DNA from: Nostoc sp. GT001
GTDB taxonomy: Bacteria > Cyanobacteriota > Cyanobacteriia > Cyanobacteriales > Nostocaceae
Length of the DNA: 25,586 bases
Reading direction: 5' to 3'
NCBI RefSeq assembly: GCF_030382115.1
Contig: NZ_JAUDRJ010000003.1
Location: 2,477,713-2,503,298, forward strand
The notes beneath the pieces are model-generated. The model saw only the letters and a list, made by a program, of their open reading frames with translations, was not told where the DNA came from and made no database searches. Shown piece after piece: positions 1 to 8,545 of the stretch. The stretch's first letter is position 1; the number at the start of each line of letters is the position of its first letter. The translations under genes and the position numbers were made by a program.

Positions 1-1
1 C

Positions 2-79
2 AGGGCAGAGGCAGTTATTGCTGCACCAATTAGAGCGATCGCAACCACCCAAAGATTAGAGCAAACCCAACAGTACTAA
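2..79 (+). CDS. Possible 3' end of an unidentified upstream gene (partial)
   Basis: A reading frame enters from the left edge and runs to a TAA at 77-79, giving a 25-residue tail ending TTQRLEQTQQY. A second frame (from base 3 to a TAG at 57-59, ending LERSQPPKD) is also open, so the frame cannot be decided from this fragment. A HIP1 octamer lies inside it at 35-42. No family is recognisable. Whether any gene really ends here is uncertain. Confidence 0.25.
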   Translation, partial: RAEAVIAAPIRAIATTQRLEQTQQY

Positions 80-133
80 TTTTATCCCGGCAGCTATACG
101 GATGCTAACTAATTCAGAGACAATTAGTAGCTT

Positions 134-272
134 ATATCATGTCCACCAAATTACCCATAATAAAGTAACCCCACCCCCAACCCCCTCCCCGAAGGCGGGG
201 AGGGGAGACAAAGCACAGCTTTGGCGGGGTGGGGTTCTTCGGGTTTAATAAGCAATCAAGCGGACATGATAT
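134..272 (+). repeat. MITE-like element, copy 1 (139 bp)
   Basis: The ends are inverted repeats (ATATCATGTCC at 134-144, GGACATGATAT at 262-272). The interior holds a C-rich/G-rich hairpin around 180-202 and carries no ORF. The reverse complement of 2225-2363 matches it over the whole 139 bp with five differences by eye, three of them in the hairpin loop. If the element is taken as 135-271, TTA lies directly on both sides (132-134 and 272-274), and the same is true of the second copy. This would fit a 3-bp target duplication, as IS5-group elements make. The mobilising transposase is not in the window. Confidence 0.8.
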
Positions 273-942
273 TACACTTGACAGGATGCTCAGGTTCAGG
301 TTCAACATTTACAATATTATTGATATTGAACAACTTTTCTAGATTTAATTAAAAACTTTTAAGTAAAAATATTTACAGGAATTTACTTAGATGGGATTAT
401 TTTTTTTGAGTAATGTTTTAGTTTAAAAAAATATCTTTATTTAATATTTATTTAACATTTATGCAAACTTTATCTAAAAACGTCCTTGTATGTGGATTAA
501 TTTTGTCCACTGCTAGCCTCTTCTAGGCTTGTTATGATTGTCATTTTTGTCAATGCGTAAGTCATAGAGTAATAAGCTACCCTTTGACTACTTAGTGATA
601 GATGCTATACTGTGTGAGGACAAACTATTTAATATCATTAAAGTTGTCAATGCTTTACTATCAGCTATCAATGAGGTAATTAAAAGAACCTACCACACCA
701 ATAATGTTTAAGCGATTAGGGTTATTTACCTCAACCAAAAAATTGAACTATAGACCTAGTGCATTAACTTGATGTCAGTTAAGCTATCAATAGCTTGTTT
801 GCCAAGAAAACTAGATAGTTAGCGAATAATAATTTTATGCAAAAATGTTTAAATTTTGTATGGAAGCTTCAATAAAACTTACAGATGTTTTTTTAGGCTA
901 TTTCTTGGTTAAATCTATTAAATCTCTAATGATAATATTGCT
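273..942. other. Long AT-rich leader region upstream of prs
   Basis: This is 670 bp with no convincing ORF, strongly AT-rich between about 330 and 480. It contains a small hairpin at 515-529 (AGCCT/AGGCT arms) and a promoter-like pair at 584-611. If that promoter drives prs, the mRNA leader would be over 300 nt, long enough to hold regulatory structure. No riboswitch family was recognised. Confidence 0.5.
584..611 (+). promoter_or_regulatory. Sigma-70-type promoter candidate, possibly for prs
   Basis: TTGACT at 584-589 and TATACT at 606-611 are separated by 16 bp, a good match to a housekeeping sigma promoter. Transcription would start near 618, leaving a leader of about 325 nt before the prs ATG. 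It could instead drive a small RNA in this gap. Confidence 0.4.
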
Positions 943-1959
943 ATGAATGCACATAGAGGATCTGCTGTGCTCAGTTCTGCAACTTTCAAAGTGCAACCAT
1001 CTGCAACAGGACTGAACGATAATCATCGCCTGCGGCTGTTTTCTGGCTCTGCCAATTTACAACTGTCTCAAGAAGTCGCTCGTTATCTGGGCATGGACTT
1101 GGGGCCAATGATTCGCAAAAGATTTGCGGATGGAGAACTTTACGTTCAAATCCAAGAATCGATTCGGGGTTGTGATGTCTATTTAATCCAGCCATGTTGT
1201 CAACCCGTCAACGATCATTTGATGGAATTATTGATTATGGTTGACGCCTGTCGTCGAGCTTCTGCGCGACAGGTAACGGCAGTAATTCCGTACTACGGCT
1301 ATGCTCGTGCCGATCGCAAAACAGCAGGACGAGAGTCAATAACCGCCAAGCTAGTTGCGAACTTGATCACCGAAGCCGGTGCCAACCGCGTTCTAGCAAT
1401 GGATTTACACTCAGCTCAGATTCAAGGCTATTTCGATATCCCCTTTGACCATGTTTATGGTTCACCAGTCCTGCTCGATTATCTAGAAAGCAAACAGCTG
1501 CCAGACTTGGTAGTTGTTTCTCCCGATGTTGGTGGTGTAGCAAGAGCTAGGGCATTTGCAAAAAAACTGGGTGATGCTCCACTGGCGATTATTGACAAAC
1601 GTCGTCAGGCCCATAATGTTGCAGAAGTGTTAAATGTCATCGGCGATGTTAAAGGCAAAACGGCAGTATTAGTAGATGACATGATCGACACCGGGGGTAC
1701 GATCGCAGAAGGAGCGCGATTACTGCGTGAAGAAGGAGCGCGTCAGGTATATGCCTGTGCAACTCATGCGGTATTCTCTCCACCAGCGATGGAGCGGTTG
1801 TCTAGTGGCTTGTTTGAGGAAGTCATTGTCACCAATACCATTCCCATACCAGAAAGCAATCGTTTTCCACAACTAGTGGTGCTGTCAGTAGCTAATCTGT
1901 TGGGAGAAACTATCTGGCGAATTCATGAAGATACTTCAGTTAGTAGTATGTTCCGCTAG
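943..1959 (+). CDS. prs: Ribose-phosphate pyrophosphokinase (PRPP synthase)
   Basis: This cytosolic enzyme makes PRPP from ribose 5-phosphate and ATP, feeding purine, pyrimidine, histidine, tryptophan and NAD synthesis. The 338-residue product shows the N-terminal family start (RLFSGSANLQLSQEVARYLG), the catalytic-domain stretch PYYGYARADRKTAGRE, DLHSAQIQGYFDIP, the K-R-R catalytic loop region (IDKRRQAHN), and the PRPP-binding loop VLVDDMIDTGGT at about residues 242-253. It is roughly 20 residues longer than the 315-residue E. coli enzyme, all at the N-terminus, which is usual in cyanobacteria. The ATG at 943 has no strong Shine-Dalgarno sequence. A second start at Met50 would remove conserved sequence. 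The gene is monocistronic, with its own terminator and a MITE copy on each side. Confidence 0.96.
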   Translation: MNAHRGSAVLSSATFKVQPSATGLNDNHRLRLFSGSANLQLSQEVARYLGMDLGPMIRKRFADGELYVQIQESIRGCDVYLIQPCCQPVNDHLMELLIMVDACRRASARQVTAVIPYYGYARADRKTAGRESITAKLVANLITEAGANRVLAMDLHSAQIQGYFDIPFDHVYGSPVLLDYLESKQLPDLVVVSPDVGGVARARAFAKKLGDAPLAIIDKRRQAHNVAEVLNVIGDVKGKTAVLVDDMIDTGGTIAEGARLLREEGARQVYACATHAVFSPPAMERLSSGLFEEVIVTNTIPIPESNRFPQLVVLSVANLLGETIWRIHEDTSVSSMFR

Positions 1960-1987
1960 ACTGTTATTCGTGTTATTGGCGTAAATT

Positions 1988-2033
1988 GCCCCCACTGTAA
2001 CCGTTCAAGCGGTCAGTGTGGGCTTTTGCTTTT
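1988..2033 (+). terminator. Rho-independent terminator of prs
   Basis: A G+C-rich hairpin starts 28 bp after the prs stop. The outer arms GCCCCCACTG and CAGTGTGGGC pair with one mismatch, and the inner ACCG/CGGT extends the stem. TTTTGCTTTT follows directly. Position and T-tract fit termination of prs. Confidence 0.8.
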
Positions 2034-2055
2034 AGTTATTACGCCAAGGGGTTGC

Positions 2056-2118
2056 ATATTTGCGGGATGATTTTACTATTTTTGTGGGATGGGCATCTTG
2101 CCATTGGTGTCAATTTAA
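2056..2118 (+). repeat. Dispersed repeat, left copy
   Basis: This block (GGGATGATTT, GTGGGATGGGCATCTTGCC, CCATTGGTGTCAATTTAA) reappears in inverted orientation at 2419-2493. The last 18 bases match with a single mismatch. The right copy carries an additional hairpin of about 35 nt that is reduced to a single arm here. Confidence 0.6.
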
Positions 2119-2160
2119 CCTGAAACCTGCTTGGTGAAAACGTTTTGCCCTCTCCCCCAG

Positions 2161-2222
2161 CCCCTCTCCCTTGGGAGAGGGGAGCTAGACATTAAATTCC
2201 CCTTCTCCCAAGGGAGAAGGGG
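2161..2222. repeat. Double perfect hairpin repeat
   Basis: Two perfect hairpins stand 16 bp apart. CCCCTCTCCC (2161-2170) pairs with 2173-2182 across a 2-nt loop, and CCCCTTCTCCC (2199-2209) pairs with 2212-2222 across an AA loop. The arms are near copies of each other. This C-rich/G-rich pattern is typical of small dispersed repeats in Nostocales. It sits directly against the second MITE copy. Confidence 0.7.
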
Positions 2223-2224
2223 TT

Positions 2225-2363
2225 ATATCATGTCCGCTTGATTGCTTATTAAACCCGAAGAACCCCACCCCGCCAAAGCTGTGCTTTGTCTCCCCTCCCC
2301 GCAGGCGGGGAGGGGGTTGGGGGTGGGGTTATTTTATTATGGGTAATTTGGCGGACATGATAT
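2225..2363 (-). repeat. MITE-like element, copy 2 (139 bp, inverted)
   Basis: This copy has perfect 13-bp terminal inverted repeats (ATATCATGTCCGC at 2225-2237, GCGGACATGATAT at 2351-2363). It is about 96% identical to the reverse complement of 134-272. TTA again flanks the 2226-2362 core on both sides (2223-2225 and 2363-2365). It has no coding capacity. It lies inside a larger pair of inverted repeat blocks (2056-2118 and 2419-2493). Confidence 0.8.
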
Positions 2364-2418
2364 TAGGGGATGAGGGGGTGAGGGATTTGCAAAACGCCTG
2401 TCTGATATAGTTTTTGGC

Positions 2419-2493
2419 TTAAGTTGACACCAATGGCATCTTGCCCGTCCCTTGTATTTCCGGGCAGGATGCCCACCCCACAAGAATCATCCC
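2419..2493 (-). repeat. Dispersed repeat, right copy with extra hairpin
   Basis: Bases 2419-2436 are the inverted match to 2101-2118. They are followed by a 13-bp hairpin (2435-2447 with 2461-2473, one G-T wobble) and then by the inverted match to the GGGATGAT...GTGGG part of the left copy. The 300 bp before the Uma2 gene hold no other feature I can support. Confidence 0.6.
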
Positions 2494-2661
2494 TTAATTC
2501 AGCAACGCCTACGCCAACACTAACGTCCCTTGTGGGCGAAAGCACCCCTAATCAATCGCTGCACAAGAGCTTTTTGATGTGCGGTAGTAAAATGGATGCA
2601 GCACTGCCAAATCAGAATATTTTGATTCAGTTTGGACAATTTGTGTAAAGAGGACAAAAGG

Positions 2662-3336
2662 ATGGTTGCAACTCCTAAAAAAGTAATTTCAGTTTTACCT
2701 CTGGAAAATGGCGATCGCTTATCTCGCTGCGAATTTGAGCGGCGCTATCAGGCAATGCCGCATTTAAGAAAAGCTGAACTGGTTGAAGGAGTTGTGTATA
2801 TCATGGCATCCCCACTCAGAATTAAAAGTCATGGGGAACCACATGGAGATTTAATCGGGTGGTTGTGGAATTATAAAACGGCAACGCCTGGCCTTGTTCT
2901 GGGAATTGAACCCACAGTGCGTTTAGATCCGGATAATGAACCACAGCCTGACGCGGTACTATTCATTCCCGGCAGACAGGCATTGATTAGTGAGGATGAT
3001 TATATCCAAGGCGCACCCGAACTGGTGATCGAAGTGGCAGCAAGCAGTGCAGCTATCGATTTACATGACAAAAAACGCACCTATCGACGGAATGGAGTAC
3101 AGGAGTATATTGTCTGGCGAACATTAGATAATCAGTTGGATTGGTTTAGGCTGCAAGCAGACGAGTATGTTTCGCTACCAACCGATGAGCAAGGAATTAT
3201 TCGCTCTCAGGTGTTTCCAGGGTTGTGGTTGTCGATACCTGCCTTGCTGTCAGGAGAAATGGCAATGGTGTTATCTGTCCTGCAAGCAGGTTTAGCTGCC
3301 ATTGAACATCAAGAATTTATGCAAAAGTTAAAATAA
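2662..3336 (+). CDS. Uma2-family (DUF820) PD-(D/E)XK nuclease-fold protein
   Basis: This 224-residue protein belongs to the Uma2 family, restriction-endonuclease-fold proteins present in many copies in cyanobacteria and of unproven role. Family marks in order are an early acidic residue (AELVEGVVYIM), a H..PHGDL helix, PQPDAVLFI with the catalytic Asp position, GAPELVIEVAASS, and the D..K...Y...GVQEYIVW end of the fold. I chose the ATG at 2662 because AGGACAAAAGG lies just before it and the family-like sequence starts after it. The frame is open further upstream to a TTG at 2632, but those ten residues look non-native. It stands alone, beyond a cluster of repeats. Mobility or DNA-repair roles are only guesses for this family. 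Confidence 0.8.
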   Translation: MVATPKKVISVLPLENGDRLSRCEFERRYQAMPHLRKAELVEGVVYIMASPLRIKSHGEPHGDLIGWLWNYKTATPGLVLGIEPTVRLDPDNEPQPDAVLFIPGRQALISEDDYIQGAPELVIEVAASSAAIDLHDKKRTYRRNGVQEYIVWRTLDNQLDWFRLQADEYVSLPTDEQGIIRSQVFPGLWLSIPALLSGEMAMVLSVLQAGLAAIEHQEFMQKLK

Positions 3337-3511
3337 TTCGTAATGACGCTCTCTACGAGACACTAAAAGCGTAGTTTGCAACTCTTACAGAGTACGCGGA
3401 CTCGCTCTAAGCGAAGCCATGCCGAAGGCTTTACGCTGCGCTAACGTAATTTAGTTTTATAACGTGGATTGGCTCTGCATGGGAACGAGAGACTCCCTAC
3501 TCTCTACTTCC
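3337..3511. repeat. Repeat-rich spacer
   Basis: The spacer carries CTCTACGAGAC followed by AGCGTAG, and further on AGCGAAGCCATGCCGAAGGC. These are pieces of the same dispersed repeat family seen at 11054-11090 and inside coaT. No terminator or gene is evident. Confidence 0.5.
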
Positions 3512-4039
3512 TTAACGATACAGCCAAACCCGGAGTAGTGAAAGCAGTTGCTCAGTATCTACAGGTTTGGTGATGTAGTCAGAGGCTCCAGCTTCGATGC
3601 ACTTTTCCTTGTCCCCTGGCATGGCTTTGGCTGTTAAAGCAATGATTGGTAGTGAGCGAAACTGTTGTATCTTGCGAATGGCGCGGGTGGTTTCGTAACC
3701 ATCCATTTCTGGCATCATGATATCCATCAAAACTATATTAATTTCAGGATTAGCTTGCAGTCTCTCTATACCATCTCTGCCGTTTTCGGCAAACAGCACT
3801 TGCATTTGATAACTTTCTAAAAAGCTAGTCAGGGCAAAAATATTTCGCAGGTCATCATCTACAATCAAAATTTTCCGATTAGCCAGCACCGGGTCAGTTT
3901 GATGTAGTTGCTCTAGCATTTGCCGCTTTGGTGTGGGCAAGTTTGCTTGCACCCGATGCAAAAATAGGGCAGTTTCGTCTAACAACCGCTCTGGCGATCG
4001 CACATTTTTAATAATAATTGTCTCTGCAAGTCCCCGCAA
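3512..4039 (-). pseudogene. Hybrid kinase, C-terminal piece (end of REC2 and complete REC3)
   Basis: The piece opens with the end of the second receiver ([22 protein letters not shown]). A full third receiver of about 120 residues follows: ILIVDDD acidic pocket, phospho-acceptor Asp in [14 protein letters not shown], the Thr of IALTAKAM, and the Lys of ITKPVD. It has no proper start: the TTG at 4039 is internal to the old gene. It might be annotated as a stand-alone response regulator, but sequence continuity shows it is the tail of the kinase. Family members usually end exactly like this. Confidence 0.78.
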
Positions 4040-4071
4040 CTGGGTTTCTTCTTGTCGGCTGAGTTCTTTGC

Positions 4072-5514
4072 TTAGGTGTAAACAATTATCGGTAGTTTCA
4101 AAAGCTTGGGTTCAAGTTTTATCTGCTCAATTAGGGTAAACCCGCTCATATCGGGCAGACCAAGATCCAGTACCATACAATCAAAGTGATGCGATCGCAA
4201 AATTGAGAGAGCTTCTGCCCCCGTACCCACTGCTGTACTCTGGACATCGCCGTTACCAATCAGTTCGATAATACTTTGGGCTTGTACGGGATCATCTTCT
4301 ACAATTAGGAGATTTTTTACCTGACGCTCAATAAAACCTTTAATCTCAGTTAATACCTGAGTTATGGCTTCTGGAGACACGGGTTTTTGGAGATAGGTAA
4401 TCGCTCCTAGCTGTAATCCCCGTTGTTGTCTTTCATCAACAGAAAGTATGTGTACTGGTATATGTCTGGTATCTGGTTTATGCTTCAGACGATCCAGCAC
4501 CGTCCAACCATCCATTTCTGGCATGTGGATATCTAGCATAATCGCATTGGGTTTAAACTGTTCTGCCAGTGCTAGACCTTGTTTGCTCTGTAAAGCAACA
4601 ATCGTTTTAAAACCCTGCTGACGTGCCATATCTAGTAAAATACGGGCGAATTTATCGTCATCCTCGATAATTAACAAAATGCGATCGCCCGATTGAATTA
4701 TTTCCCGGTCATCTGGAATATCGTGGGGTAAGCTAGGAAGTACTTTCACTGATGGAGAGATGTCCACAGTTGGGGGTCTGTTTTCCACCAGTGATACTTC
4801 TTTTATGGTCGATGCTGTGCGGATAGGCTCAAGGGGTGGTGTGGTGATATTTGGGCTATGCTTTTCCTGTTGCCTGGGCAAGTAAAGGGTGAAGGTGCTT
4901 CCCTGTCCTGGTTGGCTGAGTAGTTCAATTCTCCCTCCCAACAGTTGAGCTAATTCACGGCTGATGGACAAGCCCAAGCCAGTCCCGCCATACTTGCGGC
5001 TAGTTGTGCCATCTGCTTGCTGAAATGCCTCGAAAATAACCTTCTGCTTTTCCGCTGGAATGCCTATGCCCGTGTCGCTGACGGCAAAAGCAATCGTGGA
5101 ATTATCAACTTGGAATATTTGTAACTTCACGCCTCCCTGTTCTGTAAATTTAAAGGCGTTAGCTAGGAGATTTTTCAGCACTTGTTGCAGACGTTTGGAG
5201 TCGTTATAAATTGTCGGGGGTAACTTCTCATCCCGTTCGATAGTAAAACTGATTTCTTTATTGTGGGCAACTTGCCGGAAAGTCTGCTCTAGAGATGTCT
5301 CCAAATCTGCAAGAGCAATTTGCTCAATATCGAGCGACATAGTACCCGACTCAATTTTTGCCAAATCGAGAATGTCATTGATTAATTCCAGCAAATCAGT
5401 CCCAGCCGAATAAATAGTCCGGCTGTACTCTACCTGTTTGTCGGTCAAGTTGTTAAGAGAGTTATCTGCCAGCAGCCTTGCTAAAATTAATAGGCTATTT
5501 AACGGTGTCCGCAG
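4072..5514 (-). pseudogene. Hybrid kinase, middle piece (HisKA-HATPase-REC1-REC2 start)
   Basis: Homologous sequence starts at LRTPLNSLLILARLLADN, immediately after the frameshift. The frame stays open upstream to 5610 but encodes unrelated residues there. It contains the rest of HisKA, an ATPase domain with N-box (LQQVLKNLLANAFKF), G1 (DTGIGIP), F (FEAFQQ) and G2 (GGTGLGLS) boxes, and a complete receiver (IIEDDDKF, LDIHMPEMDGW, LQKP). A second receiver (IVEDDP, LDLGLPDMSG) is cut off at LPIIVYT by the second frameshift. It lacks the phospho-acceptor His, so it cannot autophosphorylate by itself. Confidence 0.78.
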
Positions 5515-7129
5515 GCTCGTGGGACATATTCGCCAGAAATTCTGACTTATATTTGGAAGACAAGGCCAGTTGTTGGGCTTTTTCTTCCAAAGACTTCCTC
5601 GCCCGCTCAACTTCCTGGTTCTTGCGGGCCACTTCTCGATTTTGAACTTCTAACAATTCTGCCTTTTCTTCTAGTTCCTCATTTAGTTGTTGCAATTCTT
5701 CGTTAGATTGCTTGACAAGAAATTGTGATTCTTCCAGTTCTTGCGTCTGTTCTTCCAAGCGTTGATTGCTTTGCTGTAGTTCTTCTTGCTGGGTTTGCAG
5801 TTCTTCTGTTAAAGCAACAGATTCTTCAAGTAGTTGCTGTGTTTGCAATTGTGAGGCGATGTTATTTAAAAATACACCCAGATTTTCACTTAATTGCTCT
5901 AGAAATGTTAGGTGTAACTCACTAAAAGACCCAAAAGAGGCAAGTTCAATAACAGCATTTACCTGTCCCTCAAATAATATGGGCAAAACAATAATGTTTA
6001 ACGGTGGTGCTTCTCCCAAACCGGAACTGATGCGGATATAGTCATTGGGAACTTCCGTGAGGAGGATTCTTTGTTTTTCTAGGGCTGATTGTCCCACCAG
6101 TCCCTCACCTAAGCGAAACTGATTTGCCAAGTTTTTCCGCTCTTTGTAAGCATAACCACTCAACAACTTCAATATAGGCTGGTCGTTGATGGAGTCCATT
6201 ACATAAAAAACGCCCTGTGATGCCCCAACTAGTGGTGCTAAATTCGACAAGATTAGATTAGAAACGCTTTCCAGATTTCTTTGCCCTTGGAGCATCTGGG
6301 TAAATTCAGCTAAGTTAGATTTGAGCCAGTTTTGCTCCTCATTTTTTTGAGTTGTATTTCGCAGATTAACGATCATCTGGTTAAAGGTGCGCGTTAAAAC
6401 ACCAATTTCATCATGGCGATCGCTATCTGGTAAACTTACCGATAAATCCCCATCCGCCATTTTTTCTGCCAAATCAGAAACTTGCTTCAGCGGTACTGAA
6501 ATATGTCTGGTCAAGGTGAAGCCGATCAAAGCTAAGAGCAAAGAAAAGAAGGGAATACTATAAACTATGCTGGCGAGAGTTTGCCGACCAGCTGCTCGTG
6601 CTTTCTCAGACCGCTGTTTTAGCAGTGCATTCTCTTCATTTTTCATCGCCTGGATAACTTTCTGGATATTATCCATCAGCTGCTTACCCTGGTCTGTGAG
6701 AACAGCTTTCTGAGAAGCTTCTAAGCCTTGGCTTTGCCGTAGCTCTATGACTTCTTCCATTACAGCCATTCTCTCGGTTAGTAACGGCTGCAAAATATTA
6801 AGCCGATTTTGTTGGTTGGGGTTATCTCCCATTAACCTTTGAAGTTCCCTAACTTTTTGATTCAGTACTTGAATAGCAGCGTTATAAGGTTCTAAATAGC
6901 GCTGTTCTCCAGTAATAATGTAACCGCGTTGCCCAGTCTCAGCATTTGTCAGTTGCAAGTTGAGGTCTTCAAGCTGACTTAACACCTGGTAAGTATGGCT
7001 TTCTTTGCCCGAAGTTTCAATTAGCTCATTGGTGCTTTGATAGGAGATTAGACCAATGGTGGTCAGAGTTGCCAAACTCAAAGCAAAACTTACTCCAATC
7101 TTGGTTCCAATCTTCAAACGGTTCAACAT
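5495..7129 (-). pseudogene. Hybrid kinase, N-terminal piece (CHASE3-HAMP-GAF-coiled coil)
   Basis: This piece has 544 codons. A membrane helix is at about residues 11-31, then an extracytoplasmic CHASE3-type helical region with the signature NAETGQRGYIITGEQRYLEPY. The second helix is at about 187-208, HAMP at 209-262 (ISVPLKQVSDLAEKMADGDLS), and GAF at about 275-415. A Gln/Glu-rich coiled coil follows to about 525, then the start of the H-box with His537. After Glu538 the frame is wrong and stops six codons later. Alone it could sense but not phosphorylate. The ATG at 7129 follows a 440-bp AT-rich gap. Confidence 0.8.
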
Positions 7130-7568
7130 TATTCCAAACAGGTTTTCTAATTATTTCTGTTTTTGAGACTATTTTGATTATGTTTTGGCTATCCCAAATA
7201 AATGGAGGATATTTAATTCATGTTAAGATATGCATAGTTTTTTTTGCATACCAACTATTACCACTTGTATCCTTATTTTTTTATAAATGTAACGTTAATT
7301 TAAATAGTTATATATTTAAATAAAAATATTATTTAAGAAATTTGACATTTTTATTAATAAAAAACGCTTTTACAGTTGGATATGACACCTATGCCATTGT
7401 ACATCAATCTACAGCGCAAGTGGTATTCATTCCACGGGAAAGTTAAGGTTTCAAAAGACAACCTATATCTACAGAAGTATATGCATATAGTACTATTGTA
7501 TTGCTTAACCTATATATAAGCTAAGTTATTAGTAATATGCACAATTCAATTATTAACTTGAGGATTAA
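7130..7568. other. AT-rich spacer without a gene
   Basis: This is 439 bp between two minus-strand genes. It contains a 12-bp perfect palindrome TATATGCATATA at 7478-7489 and several runs of A and T. The one longer frame on the plus strand here overlaps the kinase start and looks non-coding. The kinase promoter presumably lies in its left half, but no clear -35/-10 pair was found. Confidence 0.4.
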
Positions 7569-8486
7569 TTAGAAGTTGGTAATAAACTGGCGATCGCTTC
7601 TAGCTGCATCAAGCTCGGATTGACTATAAATACTAAAATGTTGAATCTTGTTACTCTCTAAAATAGCTCTTGCACCTGCTAAATAGATATCAGTGCTTTT
7701 TAACACTAATAAGTAATGACCAAGAGTCAGATGATGCTCATAATATCTAGCTAACTCATCAGAAATTCCTAAAAAAGTAGTATATTTCTCTTGAGAACTG
7801 CTGATATCTACCTCACAAATATCACTTAAGCTGCTTGTATTTTTAACAACTATTGATACTTGACTCATTGGGAAGTCAGCGCTTCTCAGTTCAGTAAGCG
7901 CTCTTTCTGCGTCTTGACGCTGATCAAAAATACCAAGTGCGTATTTATAGCGATTATTTGGGGTCGAGTATGGCTCAAAGACTCCCCATTGTTGAATATC
8001 ACGGCGATTAAAAATCCTCTTGGCGAGACGAATTTCTATGTCTATGCCGGTTACTATCACCAAATAGTAACCTTTACAGACAAGATCGCTATAACCCTGT
8101 GCAAGATTTTCAGCAATTCCTAAACTTAGGAACAAAGCAGGCAAACCACCTGCTAAAGTGGTAGCGATCGCAGTTACTTCCGCTCCGGCTAAGATGACTG
8201 GGCCTATACCAGGAATTACCAAGAGGACTAGACCGACTGATAAGTCAGTAAGACGGTCTAAAGTATCACTAGCAACGGCTCCAGCAGCATCTTCTGAGGA
8301 TGTATTGCTAGTGCATTCTTCAATTTCAACACCAGCAATATCACTTTCTTCTTCTTCTGTATTCCGTGCAATAACAGAAACTTTGTCCATTGGAAAATTA
8401 GAAGCTTTTAGTTCCTTTAGTACCAATTGTGCATCGGAATTCCTAGCGAAAACTCCTATAGTTCTTCGCTCTTTTTCTAATGTCAT
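7569..8486 (-). CDS. Two-repeat general-stress-protein (YflT/GSP17M-like) protein with a hydrophobic middle
   Basis: The 305-residue product has two related segments: residues 7-43 (IGVFARNSDAQLVLKELKAS, then NFPMDKVSVIARNT) and residues 180-216 (ALGIFDQRQDAERALTELRS, then ADFPMSQVSIVVKNT). This pattern is that of general stress protein 17M domains. Between them, residues 82-123 are a Gly/Leu/Ala-rich hydrophobic stretch (VGLVLLVIPGIGPVILAG onward), probably one or two membrane hairpins. No catalytic residues are recognised. It lies 59 bp downstream of a small GlsB-like membrane protein on the same strand, so the two may form a stress-response unit. The domain name is from memory of the family and the function is unknown. 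Confidence 0.65.
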   Translation of the reverse strand: MTLEKERRTIGVFARNSDAQLVLKELKASNFPMDKVSVIARNTEEEESDIAGVEIEECTSNTSSEDAAGAVASDTLDRLTDLSVGLVLLVIPGIGPVILAGAEVTAIATTLAGGLPALFLSLGIAENLAQGYSDLVCKGYYLVIVTGIDIEIRLAKRIFNRRDIQQWGVFEPYSTPNNRYKYALGIFDQRQDAERALTELRSADFPMSQVSIVVKNTSSLSDICEVDISSSQEKYTTFLGISDELARYYEHHLTLGHYLLVLKSTDIYLAGARAILESNKIQHFSIYSQSELDAARSDRQFITNF

Positions 8487-8545
8487 TTTATCGGTTTATT
8501 GCAGTTAGAAGTGATTCCCAAGATTGTTACCTGAAATTGAGGTAA

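Larger units (their letters stand above)
3512..7129 (-). pseudogene. Frameshifted CHASE3-HAMP-GAF-histidine kinase-triple REC hybrid sensor kinase
   Basis: Read across two frame changes, this is one hybrid kinase of about 1,200 residues. It has two membrane helices around a CHASE3-type sensor, then HAMP, GAF, a long coiled coil, HisKA, HATPase_c and three receiver domains. The first break is at about 5514-5515. The H-box reads SHE then PADTVK and a stop, whereas dropping one C of GAGCCTGCGG restores SHELRTPLNSLL. The second is at about 4066-4080, inside the second receiver: LPIIVYT is followed by TAA, and the continuing frame resumes as [18 protein letters not shown]. All domains look otherwise intact, so the decay is recent or the indels are sequence errors. 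The three pieces are listed separately. Confidence 0.75.

Noticed and set aside
155..210. C-rich tract as a transcription terminator upstream of prs
   Set aside because: It lacks a T-tract and is fully explained as the interior hairpin of the MITE-like element.
2424..2648. Open frames across the repeat cluster before the Uma2 gene, on both strands
   Set aside because: They translate the hairpin repeats and show no protein-like conservation.
7478..7489. TATATGCATATA palindrome as an operator
   Set aside because: It lies in an AT-rich spacer where short palindromes are expected by chance, about 350 bp upstream of the kinase start and past the stress gene's stop.
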